From: Bacillota bacterium | Lineage (GTDB): Bacteria > Bacillota > Sulfobacillia > Sulfobacillales > Sulfobacillaceae | DNA: 64,000 nt | NCBI GenBank assembly: GCA_021820485.1 | Contig: JAKADO010000005.1 | Coordinates: forward strand, 1 to 64,000 | Direction: 5' to 3' | Shown here: positions 49,188 through 57,302 of the stretch, piece by piece | Layout of the letters: each line of letters opens with the position of its first letter | Numbering within the stretch: the first letter of the stretch is position 1 | Program-made: the position numbers and the translations under genes | The notes under the pieces: generated by a model | What the model was told of the DNA's origin: nothing | Databases searched by the model: none | Seen by the model: the letters and a program-made list of their open reading frames with translations, nothing else

Positions 49188-51113
49188 ATGGCGACATCTA
49201 CTGTGGCAAAGCGTCGGATGCGTCTGACCACACCGTTGGTTCGCAAGGATGGCGTACTGACACCGGTGACGTGGGAAGAGGCGCTCGAGCGGGCACGCCA
49301 ACTGTTGCAACCGATTCTGACTGAATCGGGCGGTGACGGGCTGGCGGTTTTCAGTTGCTCCAAGTCCACCAACGAATTGAATTATTTGGCGTCCAAGTTC
49401 GCCCGTGCCGTGTTCCGCACTAATAACGTCGATTCTTGCAACCGCACCTGACACGCGCCTTCCGTCGCGGGTCTCGCGGCTGTATTTGGCACGGGAGCAA
49501 GTACTAGTTCCTATGAGGAATTTGAGCATACCAACATGATTCTGATGGTGGGATCGAATGCAGCTGAGGCTCATCCGATTATCTTCCACCACATCATGAA
49601 GGGCGTCAAAAATGGGGCGCGGCTGGTGGTTGTCGATCCCCGAAAGACGCTCACCACACGCCGTGCGCACGAACATCTGCAAGTCGCGGTGGGGAGCGAC
49701 ATCGCTCTTTTGAATGCCATGGCTCACGTCATCATTCGCGATGGGCTGGAAAACCAAGCCTTCATTGAGCGTGCCACCGCCGGATTCGAGGCCTTCCGTG
49801 AATCGGTCCGAGACTGGACGCCGGAGCGGGCCTCCCTGATCACGGGGGTTGAGCCGGAACGGATCGAGGCGGCGGCCCGCCAGTATGCGACGGCCCCCGA
49901 GGCGATGATTTGCTGGACGCTGGGCATTACAGAACATCACAATGCGGTCGACAATGTGTTTGCGCTCATCAATCTCTCCCTGCTGACGGGGCATATTGGC
50001 CGATATGGTTCAGGGCTCAATCCGCTTCGTGGGCAGAACAATGTGCAGGGCGGCGGTGACATGGGCGCATTGCCCAACCGATTGCCTGGCTTTCAAGATC
50101 TGACCCGGGAGGAAATCCGGTCTAAGTTTGAAAACGCATGGGGTGCGCCCATCTCGCCGACTCCTGGATTGAACCAGTCCGAGATTTTCGAGGCCATGGA
50201 AGAAGGCCGGGTGCGGGGATTATATGTGATTGGCGAAAACCCCATTGAATCCGAAGCTAATCAGGAGCATGTCCGTCATCTGTTTGGCCAACTGGACGCT
50301 CTGGTGGTCCAAGATATTTTCCTGACATCGACTGGGGAAATGGCGGATGTGGTGTTTCCGGCCCGGGCATCCTTTGCCGAAAGCGCGGGAACATACACCA
50401 ACAGCGAGCGGCGCGTGCAATTGGTGCATCCGGCCCGTCAAGCGCCTGGACAGGCGCAGGACGACATTTGGATCGTCACCGAACTAGCCAACGCCTTGGG
50501 CGCGGAGTGGCCTCATCTAAACGCCGAGGAGGTCTTTGATGAGATGCGCCATCTGGCCCCCAATTTCCGAGGCATGACTTACGAGCGGCTGCGTACGCAC
50601 CACGGATTGCAATGGCCTTGCGTGGATGAATCGGACGACGGCACCAAAGTGCTGCATACGCGGCTTTGGGAGGCTGTCGTGGATCCCAAGGTGCCCTTCA
50701 ATGCGGTGGAGTGGGAGCCGCCGATCGAGGAGCCGGATGCCGAATACCCATTTCTGCTGACAACTGGACGCCGCCTGGCATTCTTCAATACGGGAATTCA
50801 GTCCAATGTCTACGATCACCCGCACAAAGACGGCGAGTGGATGGAGATCCATCCTGAGGACGCCGACCGTCTCGACCTCCGCGACGGCGACGAGGTGGTG
50901 GTGGCGTCGCGACGCGGTGAGGTGGTCGTTCCCATTCACCGTTCTGACGCTGTCAATCCGGGAACGGTCTTCCTGACCTTCCACTTCCCGGACCACGTGA
51001 AGACCAACATCCTCTCCGTTGATGCCACCGACCCCAAGTCGGGCACGGCGGAATTCAAGGCGGCTGCGGTGCGGCTCGCCAAACGGGAGGCGTCACACCA
51101 TGCCAACGCATGA
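49188..51113 (+). CDS. fdhA: Formate dehydrogenase catalytic subunit, selenoprotein (TGA = Sec88)
   Basis: Molybdenum or tungsten bis-MGD subunit oxidising formate. The TGA at 49449-49451 lies in VDSCNRT-U-HAPSVAGL, the exact site of the metal-ligating Sec/Cys followed by the catalytic His. A SECIS hairpin follows. Reading through gives 641 residues with the MGD-binding signatures (MILMVGSNAAEAHP, ARLVVVDPRKTL, GLYVIGENPIESEAN) and the C-terminal molydop-binding domain. The usual N-terminal [4Fe-4S] domain is missing: it sits at the end of the downstream gene at 52748. ATG 49188 has AAGGAGG. First gene of a four-gene operon with NuoE-, NuoF- and NuoG-like partners, implying NAD(P) as acceptor. 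Confidence 0.92.
49464..49480 (+). promoter_or_regulatory. SECIS element of the formate dehydrogenase gene
   Basis: GTCGCG-GGTCT-CGCGGC: six pairs closing a GGUCU loop 18 nt after the TGA. The loop matches that of E. coli fdhF (AGGUCU) at nearly the same distance. Confidence 0.85.
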
Positions 51114-51522
51114 GACAGTAGACCAGATTCGAACCCTTCTCGAGACGATGCCGAAGGAACGCGCTTCACTCTTGCCGGCACTGTGGGCGGTGGCGGACGA
51201 GATGGGGTGGATTGACGAGGAGCGCACCAAAGCCATCGCCGAGGTGCTCAATCTGCCGGTGGCGGACGTGTTTGGAGTCGCGTCATTCTATGCGTTGCTG
51301 CCGACGGAACCCGCCCGGCCGGTTCGGGTTTGCGATGACGTGATGTGCCGCTTGAAGGGGAGCGACGCGTTGATTGCGGAGCTCCGCCGAGAGGGAATTG
51401 AAGCGTTGGCGTCTCCGTGCCTAGGCCGGTGCGACCAAGCCCCGGCGGCCTTGATCGGCAAGGACCCGCTGGTGCATGCAGACGCATCTAACATCCGGGC
51501 CACAGTGCGAGGGGAGGGTTAA
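51100..51522 (+). CDS. NuoE-like [2Fe-2S] subunit of formate dehydrogenase
   Basis: A 140-residue thioredoxin-like ferredoxin. The N-terminal helical part (LLPALWAVADEMGWIDEERTKAIAEVLNLPVADVFGVASFY) is typical of NuoE/HoxE. The cluster ligands are CDDVMC and CLGRC. ATG 51100 lies inside the end of the catalytic gene (14-bp overlap). It passes electrons between the NuoF-like flavoprotein and the Fe-S chain in NAD-dependent formate dehydrogenases and hydrogenases. Confidence 0.92.
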   Translation: MPTHETVDQIRTLLETMPKERASLLPALWAVADEMGWIDEERTKAIAEVLNLPVADVFGVASFYALLPTEPARPVRVCDDVMCRLKGSDALIAELRREGIEALASPCLGRCDQAPAALIGKDPLVHADASNIRATVRGEG

Positions 51523-51524
51523 CG

Positions 51525-52748
51525 ATGCGGGAACATCGTCTCTTACCACATGCCGAGTCCGCTTCAGCACCCGCGAGTTACGCTCGCTTGGTAGAGCGGG
51601 GATTCGAGCGGGCGCTGCAGAATGCCGCGTCGCTGGATCCTGCCGATATCCGCCGCCAAGTCAGCGAAGCGGGGATTATGGGCCGAGGGGGCGCCGCATT
51701 CCCAACAGGGCGCAAGTGGGACAGCGTCGCTGACGCTCCGGGAACGCCGAAATATGTGGTCATGAATGCGGATGAAAGCGAACCTGGCACCTTCAAGGAT
51801 CGGGTGTTGCTGGAGAAGGACCCGTTTGGGGCTCTGGTAGGCCTGATTATCGCGGCTCGGGCGGTGGGTGCCTCTCATGCGTACGTGTACATCCGCGGCG
51901 AGTATCAAGATGTGGAAGCGGTCGTCCGAGAAGCGATCCAGACGCTCGAGGAACGCGGATATCTCGGTGCCCATCTGTCTTGCGAGATCCGGCGGGGAGC
52001 AGGTGCCTACATCGCGGGTGAAGAGACCGCCTTGTTCAACTCCATAGAAGGAAAGCGCCCGGAGCCGCGCGTCAAGCCGCCGTTTCCGACGGTGCATGGC
52101 CTCTTCGGGCGCCCCACGCTGATTCAGAACGTGGAGACCTTGGCCAATGTGGCCGTGCTGATGGCCCACGACGTGGCCTGGTTCCGCGAGCAGGGTACGG
52201 AAAAGACTCCGGGAACCAAGCTGGTGGCGCTTAGTGGACATATTCGCCGGCCGGGAGTGTATGAAGTGCCGTTCGGGGTAGCGCTGAAGGATCTCATTTA
52301 TGACCCTGAGCTGGGCGGCGGAATCCCGGATGGGCGGGCTTTGAAGGCCGTACTGCTGGGAGGTGCCGCCGGCACCTTTGTCACACCCGAGGAAGTATCC
52401 GAAGTTCAATATGATTATGGGCCGCTCCGCCAATTGGGGGCCAGCATCGGCTCAGGCGCCATCATGGTGTTCGACGAGACGGTGCCCATCCAGACTGTGG
52501 TCCGGCAACTGGCGCATTTCTTCGCCGATGAGTCCTGCGGCCAGTGTGTGCCTTGCCGCATCGGCACGCGGCGCTTAGTGGAGCTTCTGAGCGACGACGA
52601 GGCGTTTTCGGATCATGAACGTCTGAAAGATTTGGGACGAGCCATGCAGGACGCGTCCATTTGCGGACTGGGCCAGACAGCTCCGATGGCTTTGTTGTCC
52701 CTGATGGATCGGCCCACATTGTTGTCGACGGGAAGGAGTGCCAACTGA
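51525..52748 (+). CDS. NuoF-like NAD(H)/FMN/[4Fe-4S] subunit of formate dehydrogenase
   Basis: A 407-residue diaphorase subunit. GRGGAAFPTGRKWDSV and ESEPGTFKDR form the FMN/NAD site, GAYIAGEETALFNSIEGKRPEPRVKPPFP is the NuoF signature, an SLBB-type domain follows (LSGHIRRPGVYEVPFGV), and ESCGQCVPCRIGTRRL with a later Cys (SICGLG) binds [4Fe-4S]. The N-terminal thioredoxin-like extension found in some hydrogenase homologues is absent. It starts 2 bp after the NuoE stop and its TGA overlaps the next ATG (TGATG). Confidence 0.94.
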   Translation: MREHRLLPHAESASAPASYARLVERGFERALQNAASLDPADIRRQVSEAGIMGRGGAAFPTGRKWDSVADAPGTPKYVVMNADESEPGTFKDRVLLEKDPFGALVGLIIAARAVGASHAYVYIRGEYQDVEAVVREAIQTLEERGYLGAHLSCEIRRGAGAYIAGEETALFNSIEGKRPEPRVKPPFPTVHGLFGRPTLIQNVETLANVAVLMAHDVAWFREQGTEKTPGTKLVALSGHIRRPGVYEVPFGVALKDLIYDPELGGGIPDGRALKAVLLGGAAGTFVTPEEVSEVQYDYGPLRQLGASIGSGAIMVFDETVPIQTVVRQLAHFFADESCGQCVPCRIGTRRLVELLSDDEAFSDHERLKDLGRAMQDASICGLGQTAPMALLSLMDRPTLLSTGRSAN

Positions 52749-53599
52749 TGGCGGACATAACGCTGACGATTGATAATGTTGAGGTGACTGTGCCTGAAGG
52801 CACAACGCTCAAGGAGGCGTGCCGCACATTGGGCAGCGAGCCGCCGGCGCTGTGCTTCCATGACAACTTGACCCCAGCCAACGCCTGCCGTGCCTGTGTG
52901 GTGGAGGTTGAGGGAAGTCGAGCGCTGGTCGCGTCATGCAGCCGCAAGGCTGAACCCAAGATGGTGGTCCACACCGACTCGGACCGGGTGAAAAATGCTC
53001 GGCGTGTGGTGGGCGAGCTCCTCGCGTCGACGTCGGATCTCACGCTGGCGCCAACTGTGCAATCGCTTCTCGAGTCGACCGCAGGAGACCGGACACGCTT
53101 TCAAACGGGCGCGACGTGGGATCAACCGGTGCGCGACGACAATGCCCTCTATGTGCGTGACTATGCGAAATGCATTTTGTGCTACCGATGCGTGGAAGCG
53201 TGCGGAGACGACGCGCAGAACACCTTCGCCATCAGCGTGGCGGGCCGGGGATTTGACGCGCATATCGATGCGGGGTTTGGCCGCAGCATGCCGGAATCGG
53301 ACTGTGTCTTCTGCGGCAATTGCGTCGCAGTGTGCCCCACCGGAGCCTTGATTGACCGCTCCGAATGGAAGCTTCGGCAGGACGAGGCGTGGGACCCTGC
53401 TGCCATTTCCACGACAGAGACGGTGTGCTCCTATTGCGGCGTAGGATGCGACTTGGAGTTGCACGTGATGGACAATCGGATTGTGAAGGTTACATCGCCC
53501 ATGGATCATCCGGTAACTCATGGCATGCTCTGCGTCAAGGGGCGGTACAGCTATCAATACGTACAAATCGAGGACACGGTCCCGCTGAGTCGGGAATAA
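52748..53599 (+). CDS. Detached N-terminal Fe-S module of formate dehydrogenase (NuoG-like)
   Basis: A 283-residue electron-transfer protein. A [2Fe-2S] domain comes first (ALCFHDN, NACRACVVEVEG, ASC). A linker follows where related proteins carry a His/Cys cluster (HxxxCxxC), but none is present here. Next are two [4Fe-4S] ferredoxin motifs (CILCYRCVEAC, CVFCGNCVAVCP). It ends with the molybdopterin [4Fe-4S] domain (CSYCGVGC ... LCVKG) and stops about 15 residues later. In ordinary FdhA this is fused to the front of the catalytic part; here it is the last gene of the operon. Start chosen at the TGATG overlap. Confidence 0.92.
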   Translation: MADITLTIDNVEVTVPEGTTLKEACRTLGSEPPALCFHDNLTPANACRACVVEVEGSRALVASCSRKAEPKMVVHTDSDRVKNARRVVGELLASTSDLTLAPTVQSLLESTAGDRTRFQTGATWDQPVRDDNALYVRDYAKCILCYRCVEACGDDAQNTFAISVAGRGFDAHIDAGFGRSMPESDCVFCGNCVAVCPTGALIDRSEWKLRQDEAWDPAAISTTETVCSYCGVGCDLELHVMDNRIVKVTSPMDHPVTHGMLCVKGRYSYQYVQIEDTVPLSRE

Positions 53600-53603
53600 T
53601 CGT

Positions 53604-53638
53604 CTCCCCCTCCCATATAGATGTACAGGGAGGGGGAG
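53604..53638 (+). promoter_or_regulatory. Perfect 11-bp inverted repeat covering the next ribosome binding site
   Basis: CTCCCCCTCCC (53604-53614) and GGGAGGGGGAG (53628-53638) with a 13-base loop, five bases after the formate dehydrogenase operon. The 3' arm is the Shine-Dalgarno of the gene at 53644. There is no T-run, so it may act as an attenuator of translation rather than a classic terminator. Confidence 0.6.
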
Positions 53639-53643
53639 CGGCC

Positions 53644-54195
53644 ATGCGACCCATACGTCCAAAAGTGATGACCGTCGCCGTGGGCATCGCCGTGCTGATC
53701 GTAGGCATTATCGTGGTGGCCAATTGGGGGTACAACCCCAACGCCATTGGCAATATGCCCGGACCCGTTCAGCAGGTGTTGGACACGGCGACGCTTTCTG
53801 GAAACGACATCGCCATCAACATTTTGACGGTGACCGGAAATCAGGCCTACATCGGGCGGGGCACCATTCCCGGCCAGTACAGCTATGGTCCCGCGGACTC
53901 CCAGGGTGACAATACCTATTACGTGACCCTGGACGTGCCGGTCAATATGGCGGGAATTCAAAAACAGCTGGGGTACCGCCCGGAAATCTCGCGGTCGACC
54001 ATATCATCCGGGGATACCGCCGATTCCACCACGTTGTCCTTTTCCGATTATGTGAACATCCTGCCGTTGCCCAACGAGGCCTTTGACCGACTTTATTTCG
54101 ATCCCAATACCCACATGGCCACCTTTTCGTTCAAGCTAAATGCGGATGGCACGGTGATGGACGAATCTTGGGATGCGGTAGCGGTAAATAGTTAG
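53644..54195 (+). CDS. Membrane-anchored extracytoplasmic protein, unknown function
   Basis: A 183-residue protein. An N-terminal basic segment and one hydrophobic helix (VMTVAVGIAVLIVGIIVVANWG, about residues 8-29) suggest a signal anchor. The rest is a polar, Gly/Asp/Thr-rich outer domain with beta-strand character (YYVTLDVPVNMAGIQKQLGY, HMATFSFKLNADGTVMD). No cysteines. I recognise no family. The start is fixed by the GGAGGGGGAG that forms one arm of an inverted repeat. Confidence 0.7.
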   Translation: MRPIRPKVMTVAVGIAVLIVGIIVVANWGYNPNAIGNMPGPVQQVLDTATLSGNDIAINILTVTGNQAYIGRGTIPGQYSYGPADSQGDNTYYVTLDVPVNMAGIQKQLGYRPEISRSTISSGDTADSTTLSFSDYVNILPLPNEAFDRLYFDPNTHMATFSFKLNADGTVMDESWDAVAVNS

Positions 54196-54266
54196 GGCTA
54201 AGCGTGCTCAATGCTTTTCAATTCACATCCCACCTGGTTAAATGGAAGTAATCAGGAGGGAGATCT

Positions 54267-55436
54267 GTGCCGAATCAGCAGGGGTTCAACACCCGCGCCA
54301 TCCACGTAGGGCAAGCGCCCGACCCAACTACTGGAGCTACCGTTCCCCCGCTTTACCTCACATCCACCTACACCCAGCCCGAGCTGGGCCGCCACCAAGG
54401 CTATGAATATGGCCGAAATGACAATCCGACCCGCCAGGCGTTGGAGGAAGCCCTGGCATCGTTGGAGCTTGGAACCGGGGCGGTGGCGTTTGCCTCGGGA
54501 ATGGCGGCCAGCGATGCCATATTGCGGTTCCTCGACCCGGGCGATGTGGTGGTGGCCGCGGAGGACCTCTATGGCGGGGTGTATCGCCTCTTGGAGCGTG
54601 TGTACCGGCCACACCACGTTCGCACCGTATACCAAGATCTCGGCCGCCCAGCCGAATTGGAAGCTACGCTGCAGCGGGAGCGCCCGCGGATGATTTGGCT
54701 GGAGAGCCCCTCCAACCCGCTCCTGCAGGTCTTTGACATCACCCAACTGTCGCAGTTGGCGCATCAATACGGGGCATGGTTGGTGGTCGACAACACTTTC
54801 GCGTCGCCGTACAACCAAAACCCCTTGGCCTTAGGCGCCGACTTGGTGGTGCATTCCACCACCAAGTACATCGGGGGCCACTCGGACGTCATTGGCGGGG
54901 CCGTCATTGCGCGGGACCCGGACTTGATCGAACGGCTGAAATTCATCCGCAACACCGCCGGCGGGACTTTGGGACCGTTCGAGGCTTGGCTGACCCTGCG
55001 AGGCCTGAAAACGCTGGGCGTGCGGATGGAGCAGCATGCCGCCAATGCGGCCAAAATCGCCGACTTCTTAAGCGCCCACCCGGCGGTCGACACCGTGTAC
55101 TATCCCGGATATCGGGGGCCGGTGGCGGAGCGTCAGATGCGCACCTATGGGGGCATGGTCAGCTTTACGCTTAAGACCGATGGACTCTCCGATCCGATGG
55201 CAGCCGTCAAAGCCGTTCTGAATCGATTTCAGGTATTTTCCTTGGCGGAAAGCCTGGGTGGTGTCGAGTCATTGGTCGGGCATCCCGCTACCATGACCCA
55301 TGCGGCCGTTCCCGCCGATGATCGGCGGCGTCGCGGCGTGGTCGATACGCTGATTCGCCTCTCTGTCGGCATCGAGGACGCGGATGATTTGCTTCAGGAT
55401 GTGGATACCGCGTTGGACGGGGTGCCGAAGGCGTGA
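54267..55436 (+). CDS. Trans-sulfuration PLP enzyme (cystathionine gamma-synthase/lyase family)
   Basis: A 389-residue fold-type I PLP enzyme of sulfur amino-acid metabolism. YEYGRNDNPTRQALEEALASLE and ASGMAA bind the phosphate, VVDNTFASPYNQNPL holds the PLP Asp, HSTTKYIGGHSDVIGG contains the catalytic Lys, and SLGGVESLVGHPATMTH is the C-terminal substrate motif. MetB, MetC/MccB and O-acetylhomoserine enzymes are hard to tell apart by eye. GTG start with AGGAGGGAGATCT. It overlaps the J-protein gene by 4 bp. Confidence 0.9.
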   Translation: MPNQQGFNTRAIHVGQAPDPTTGATVPPLYLTSTYTQPELGRHQGYEYGRNDNPTRQALEEALASLELGTGAVAFASGMAASDAILRFLDPGDVVVAAEDLYGGVYRLLERVYRPHHVRTVYQDLGRPAELEATLQRERPRMIWLESPSNPLLQVFDITQLSQLAHQYGAWLVVDNTFASPYNQNPLALGADLVVHSTTKYIGGHSDVIGGAVIARDPDLIERLKFIRNTAGGTLGPFEAWLTLRGLKTLGVRMEQHAANAAKIADFLSAHPAVDTVYYPGYRGPVAERQMRTYGGMVSFTLKTDGLSDPMAAVKAVLNRFQVFSLAESLGGVESLVGHPATMTHAAVPADDRRRRGVVDTLIRLSVGIEDADDLLQDVDTALDGVPKA

Positions 55437-55840
55437 GCCGCCAATCCCGGGATGCCTGGGCCGTGCTGGGCGTGCCGCCAGGGTCGCCAGCGGACATGGT
55501 CCGGGCTCAGTATCTGCGTCTTGTGCGCTTGAACCACCCGGATCGCTATTCCGGAAATCCGGTGGAGCAAGCGCGGCACGAAGAGGTGATGAAAGAAGTC
55601 ACCTGGGCTTACCAGGAGATTGTGCAAGGCCGCGCGACGGTGCCGGCGCCTCCTCCGCCTCCTCCCCATAGAAATGCTCCGGGACCGAGACGACCGGTCG
55701 ATATTCGTGAATTGCAGTGCCGAGCACATGGCCGCTGGGCGGTGGTGTTCTGCACCGTTTGCGGCACGCCGCTCTGTTCCCGTTGCGATGAGTCGCTGTC
55801 GGGCTATTGCCCTGCTCATCGCCCCAAATCGGCATTTTAA
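55433..55840 (+). CDS. J-domain protein with C-terminal B-box-like zinc motif
   Basis: A 135-residue DnaJ-like cochaperone. Residues 6-65 form a J domain: DAWAVLGVPPGSPADMVRAQYLRLVRLNHPDR contains the HPD tripeptide. A proline-rich linker (about residues 72-87) follows. The end has C-x2-H ... C-x2-C ... C-x2-C ... C-x2-H (CRAH, CTVC, CSRC, CPAH), a B-box-like zinc arrangement. It would stimulate an Hsp70 on particular clients. Its GTG overlaps the upstream stop (GTGA). Confidence 0.85.
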   Translation: MSRQSRDAWAVLGVPPGSPADMVRAQYLRLVRLNHPDRYSGNPVEQARHEEVMKEVTWAYQEIVQGRATVPAPPPPPPHRNAPGPRRPVDIRELQCRAHGRWAVVFCTVCGTPLCSRCDESLSGYCPAHRPKSAF

Positions 55841-55869
55841 GGCGTTAAGTCTTAAAGGAGGGACTCGAC

Positions 55870-57294
55870 ATGGGAACCCGATGGGGATCTCACATTGGTG
55901 GAAACGAACGCTTTGGCGAGAAGCACTACACGGTCACCCACAAATTTACGGGCGAACCGCTGGCAGAGGTTGCTGAGGCCTCTGCGGAACTGTTGGGCGA
56001 GGCGGTGAAGGCGGCGCAAGCTGCTCTATCCCGACCGCTAAGCGTCCATCAGCGGTATCAGATCCTGGAGCGCACGGCAGAGCTTCTAGGCGAGCATTCG
56101 GAGGATCTGGCACTGACCATGGCGCGTGAGGCGGGAAAGCCTCTGAAGGACGCCCGAACCGAGGTGGCCCGTGGTCAGCAGACCCTCCGCTACTCCGCCT
56201 TGGCGGCGCGCACGCTGCATGGTGAGGAGATCCCGGTGCGAGGAAACCCGGGATCGGAGAATCGTGTGGCCTTGACCTTCCGTAAACCGTATGGCGTGGT
56301 CCTCGCCATCACTCCGTTCAACTTTCCCTTGAACTTGGTGCTCCATAAGGTGGGCCCAGCCATAGCCGGCGGCAATGCCGTGGTGTTGAAGCCGGCGCCG
56401 GCCACGCCGCTGACCGCGCTGAAACTGGCGCGCATCATGGCGGACGCGGGATTGCCCGAGGGATGGCTGAATGTGGTGACGGGCGCTAGTCCTGAGATTG
56501 GAGCTCAATTGGTGGCCAACCCTGGGGTGCGCTTGATTAGCTTTACCGGATCGGCGGCGGTCGGGGACATCATTCGAAAGAACGCGGGACTTAGGCCGGT
56601 GCTGTTGGAGCTCGGCAACAACTCGGCCAATATCGTGCACCAAGATGCCGATCTGGAACTGGCGGCCAAGGTGCTTGCCCAGCGGGCGTATGGCTATGCG
56701 GGGCAGGTCTGCATTTCGGTGCAGCGCATCTACGTGGATCGAGCGGTGTACCAGCCCTTCCGCGAAGCCTTGACCTCGGCCATAGGCCAGTTGGTGGTGG
56801 GCAATCCCGAAGACCCGGCCACTGATGTCGGGCCGATGATTTCCGAGGAGGCTGCGATTCGGGCAGTTTCCTGGACTGAGGATGCCTTGGGGGAGGGGGC
56901 GCGGGCCGTGGTGAGCGGGGCGCGCCAGGGATCCGTGGTGGCGCCGACCTTGCTGGAATCGGTGGCTCCGTCCATGCGCGTCATGTCCGAAGAGGTGTTT
57001 GCCCCGCTGGCCGGACTGGTTCCGTATGATCATTTTTCCGAAGCGATTGATTGGGCCAACCAAAGTCGGTATGGCCTGCAGGCGGGCGTGTTCACCAACC
57101 GGCTGGATCTGGCCTTTAAAGCCGCCCAAGAGCTGGAGGTAGGGGGCGTGATTATCAATGATGCGTCATCGTACCGTGCAGACAACATGCCCTATGGCGG
57201 TGTGAAGGATTCCGGCATCGGCCGGGAAGGCCCGGAGCATGCCGTTCTGGAAATGACTTACCCCACCGTCATGGTGGTCAACTTGCCTGGCTAG
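55870..57294 (+). CDS. Aldehyde dehydrogenase family protein
   Basis: A 474-residue ALDH. It has AITPFNFPLNLVLHKVGPAIAGGNAVVLKP, ISFTGSAAVGDII, VLLELGNNSANIVHQDADLE (general base Glu) and YAGQVCISVQRIYV with the catalytic Cys. VQRIYV and the ASSYRADNMPYGGVKDSGIGREG ending resemble the lactaldehyde, phosphonoacetaldehyde or sulfoacetaldehyde branch more than betaine-aldehyde enzymes. GGAGGGACTCGAC before ATG. It precedes the exonuclease-recQ pair by 8 bp. Confidence 0.88.
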   Translation: MGTRWGSHIGGNERFGEKHYTVTHKFTGEPLAEVAEASAELLGEAVKAAQAALSRPLSVHQRYQILERTAELLGEHSEDLALTMAREAGKPLKDARTEVARGQQTLRYSALAARTLHGEEIPVRGNPGSENRVALTFRKPYGVVLAITPFNFPLNLVLHKVGPAIAGGNAVVLKPAPATPLTALKLARIMADAGLPEGWLNVVTGASPEIGAQLVANPGVRLISFTGSAAVGDIIRKNAGLRPVLLELGNNSANIVHQDADLELAAKVLAQRAYGYAGQVCISVQRIYVDRAVYQPFREALTSAIGQLVVGNPEDPATDVGPMISEEAAIRAVSWTEDALGEGARAVVSGARQGSVVAPTLLESVAPSMRVMSEEVFAPLAGLVPYDHFSEAIDWANQSRYGLQAGVFTNRLDLAFKAAQELEVGGVIINDASSYRADNMPYGGVKDSGIGREGPEHAVLEMTYPTVMVVNLPG

Positions 57295-57302
57295 GGGGAT
57301 TC

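Noticed and set aside
56086-57129. 347-codon minus-strand frame over the second ALDH
   Set aside because: Antisense shadow without recognisable motifs.
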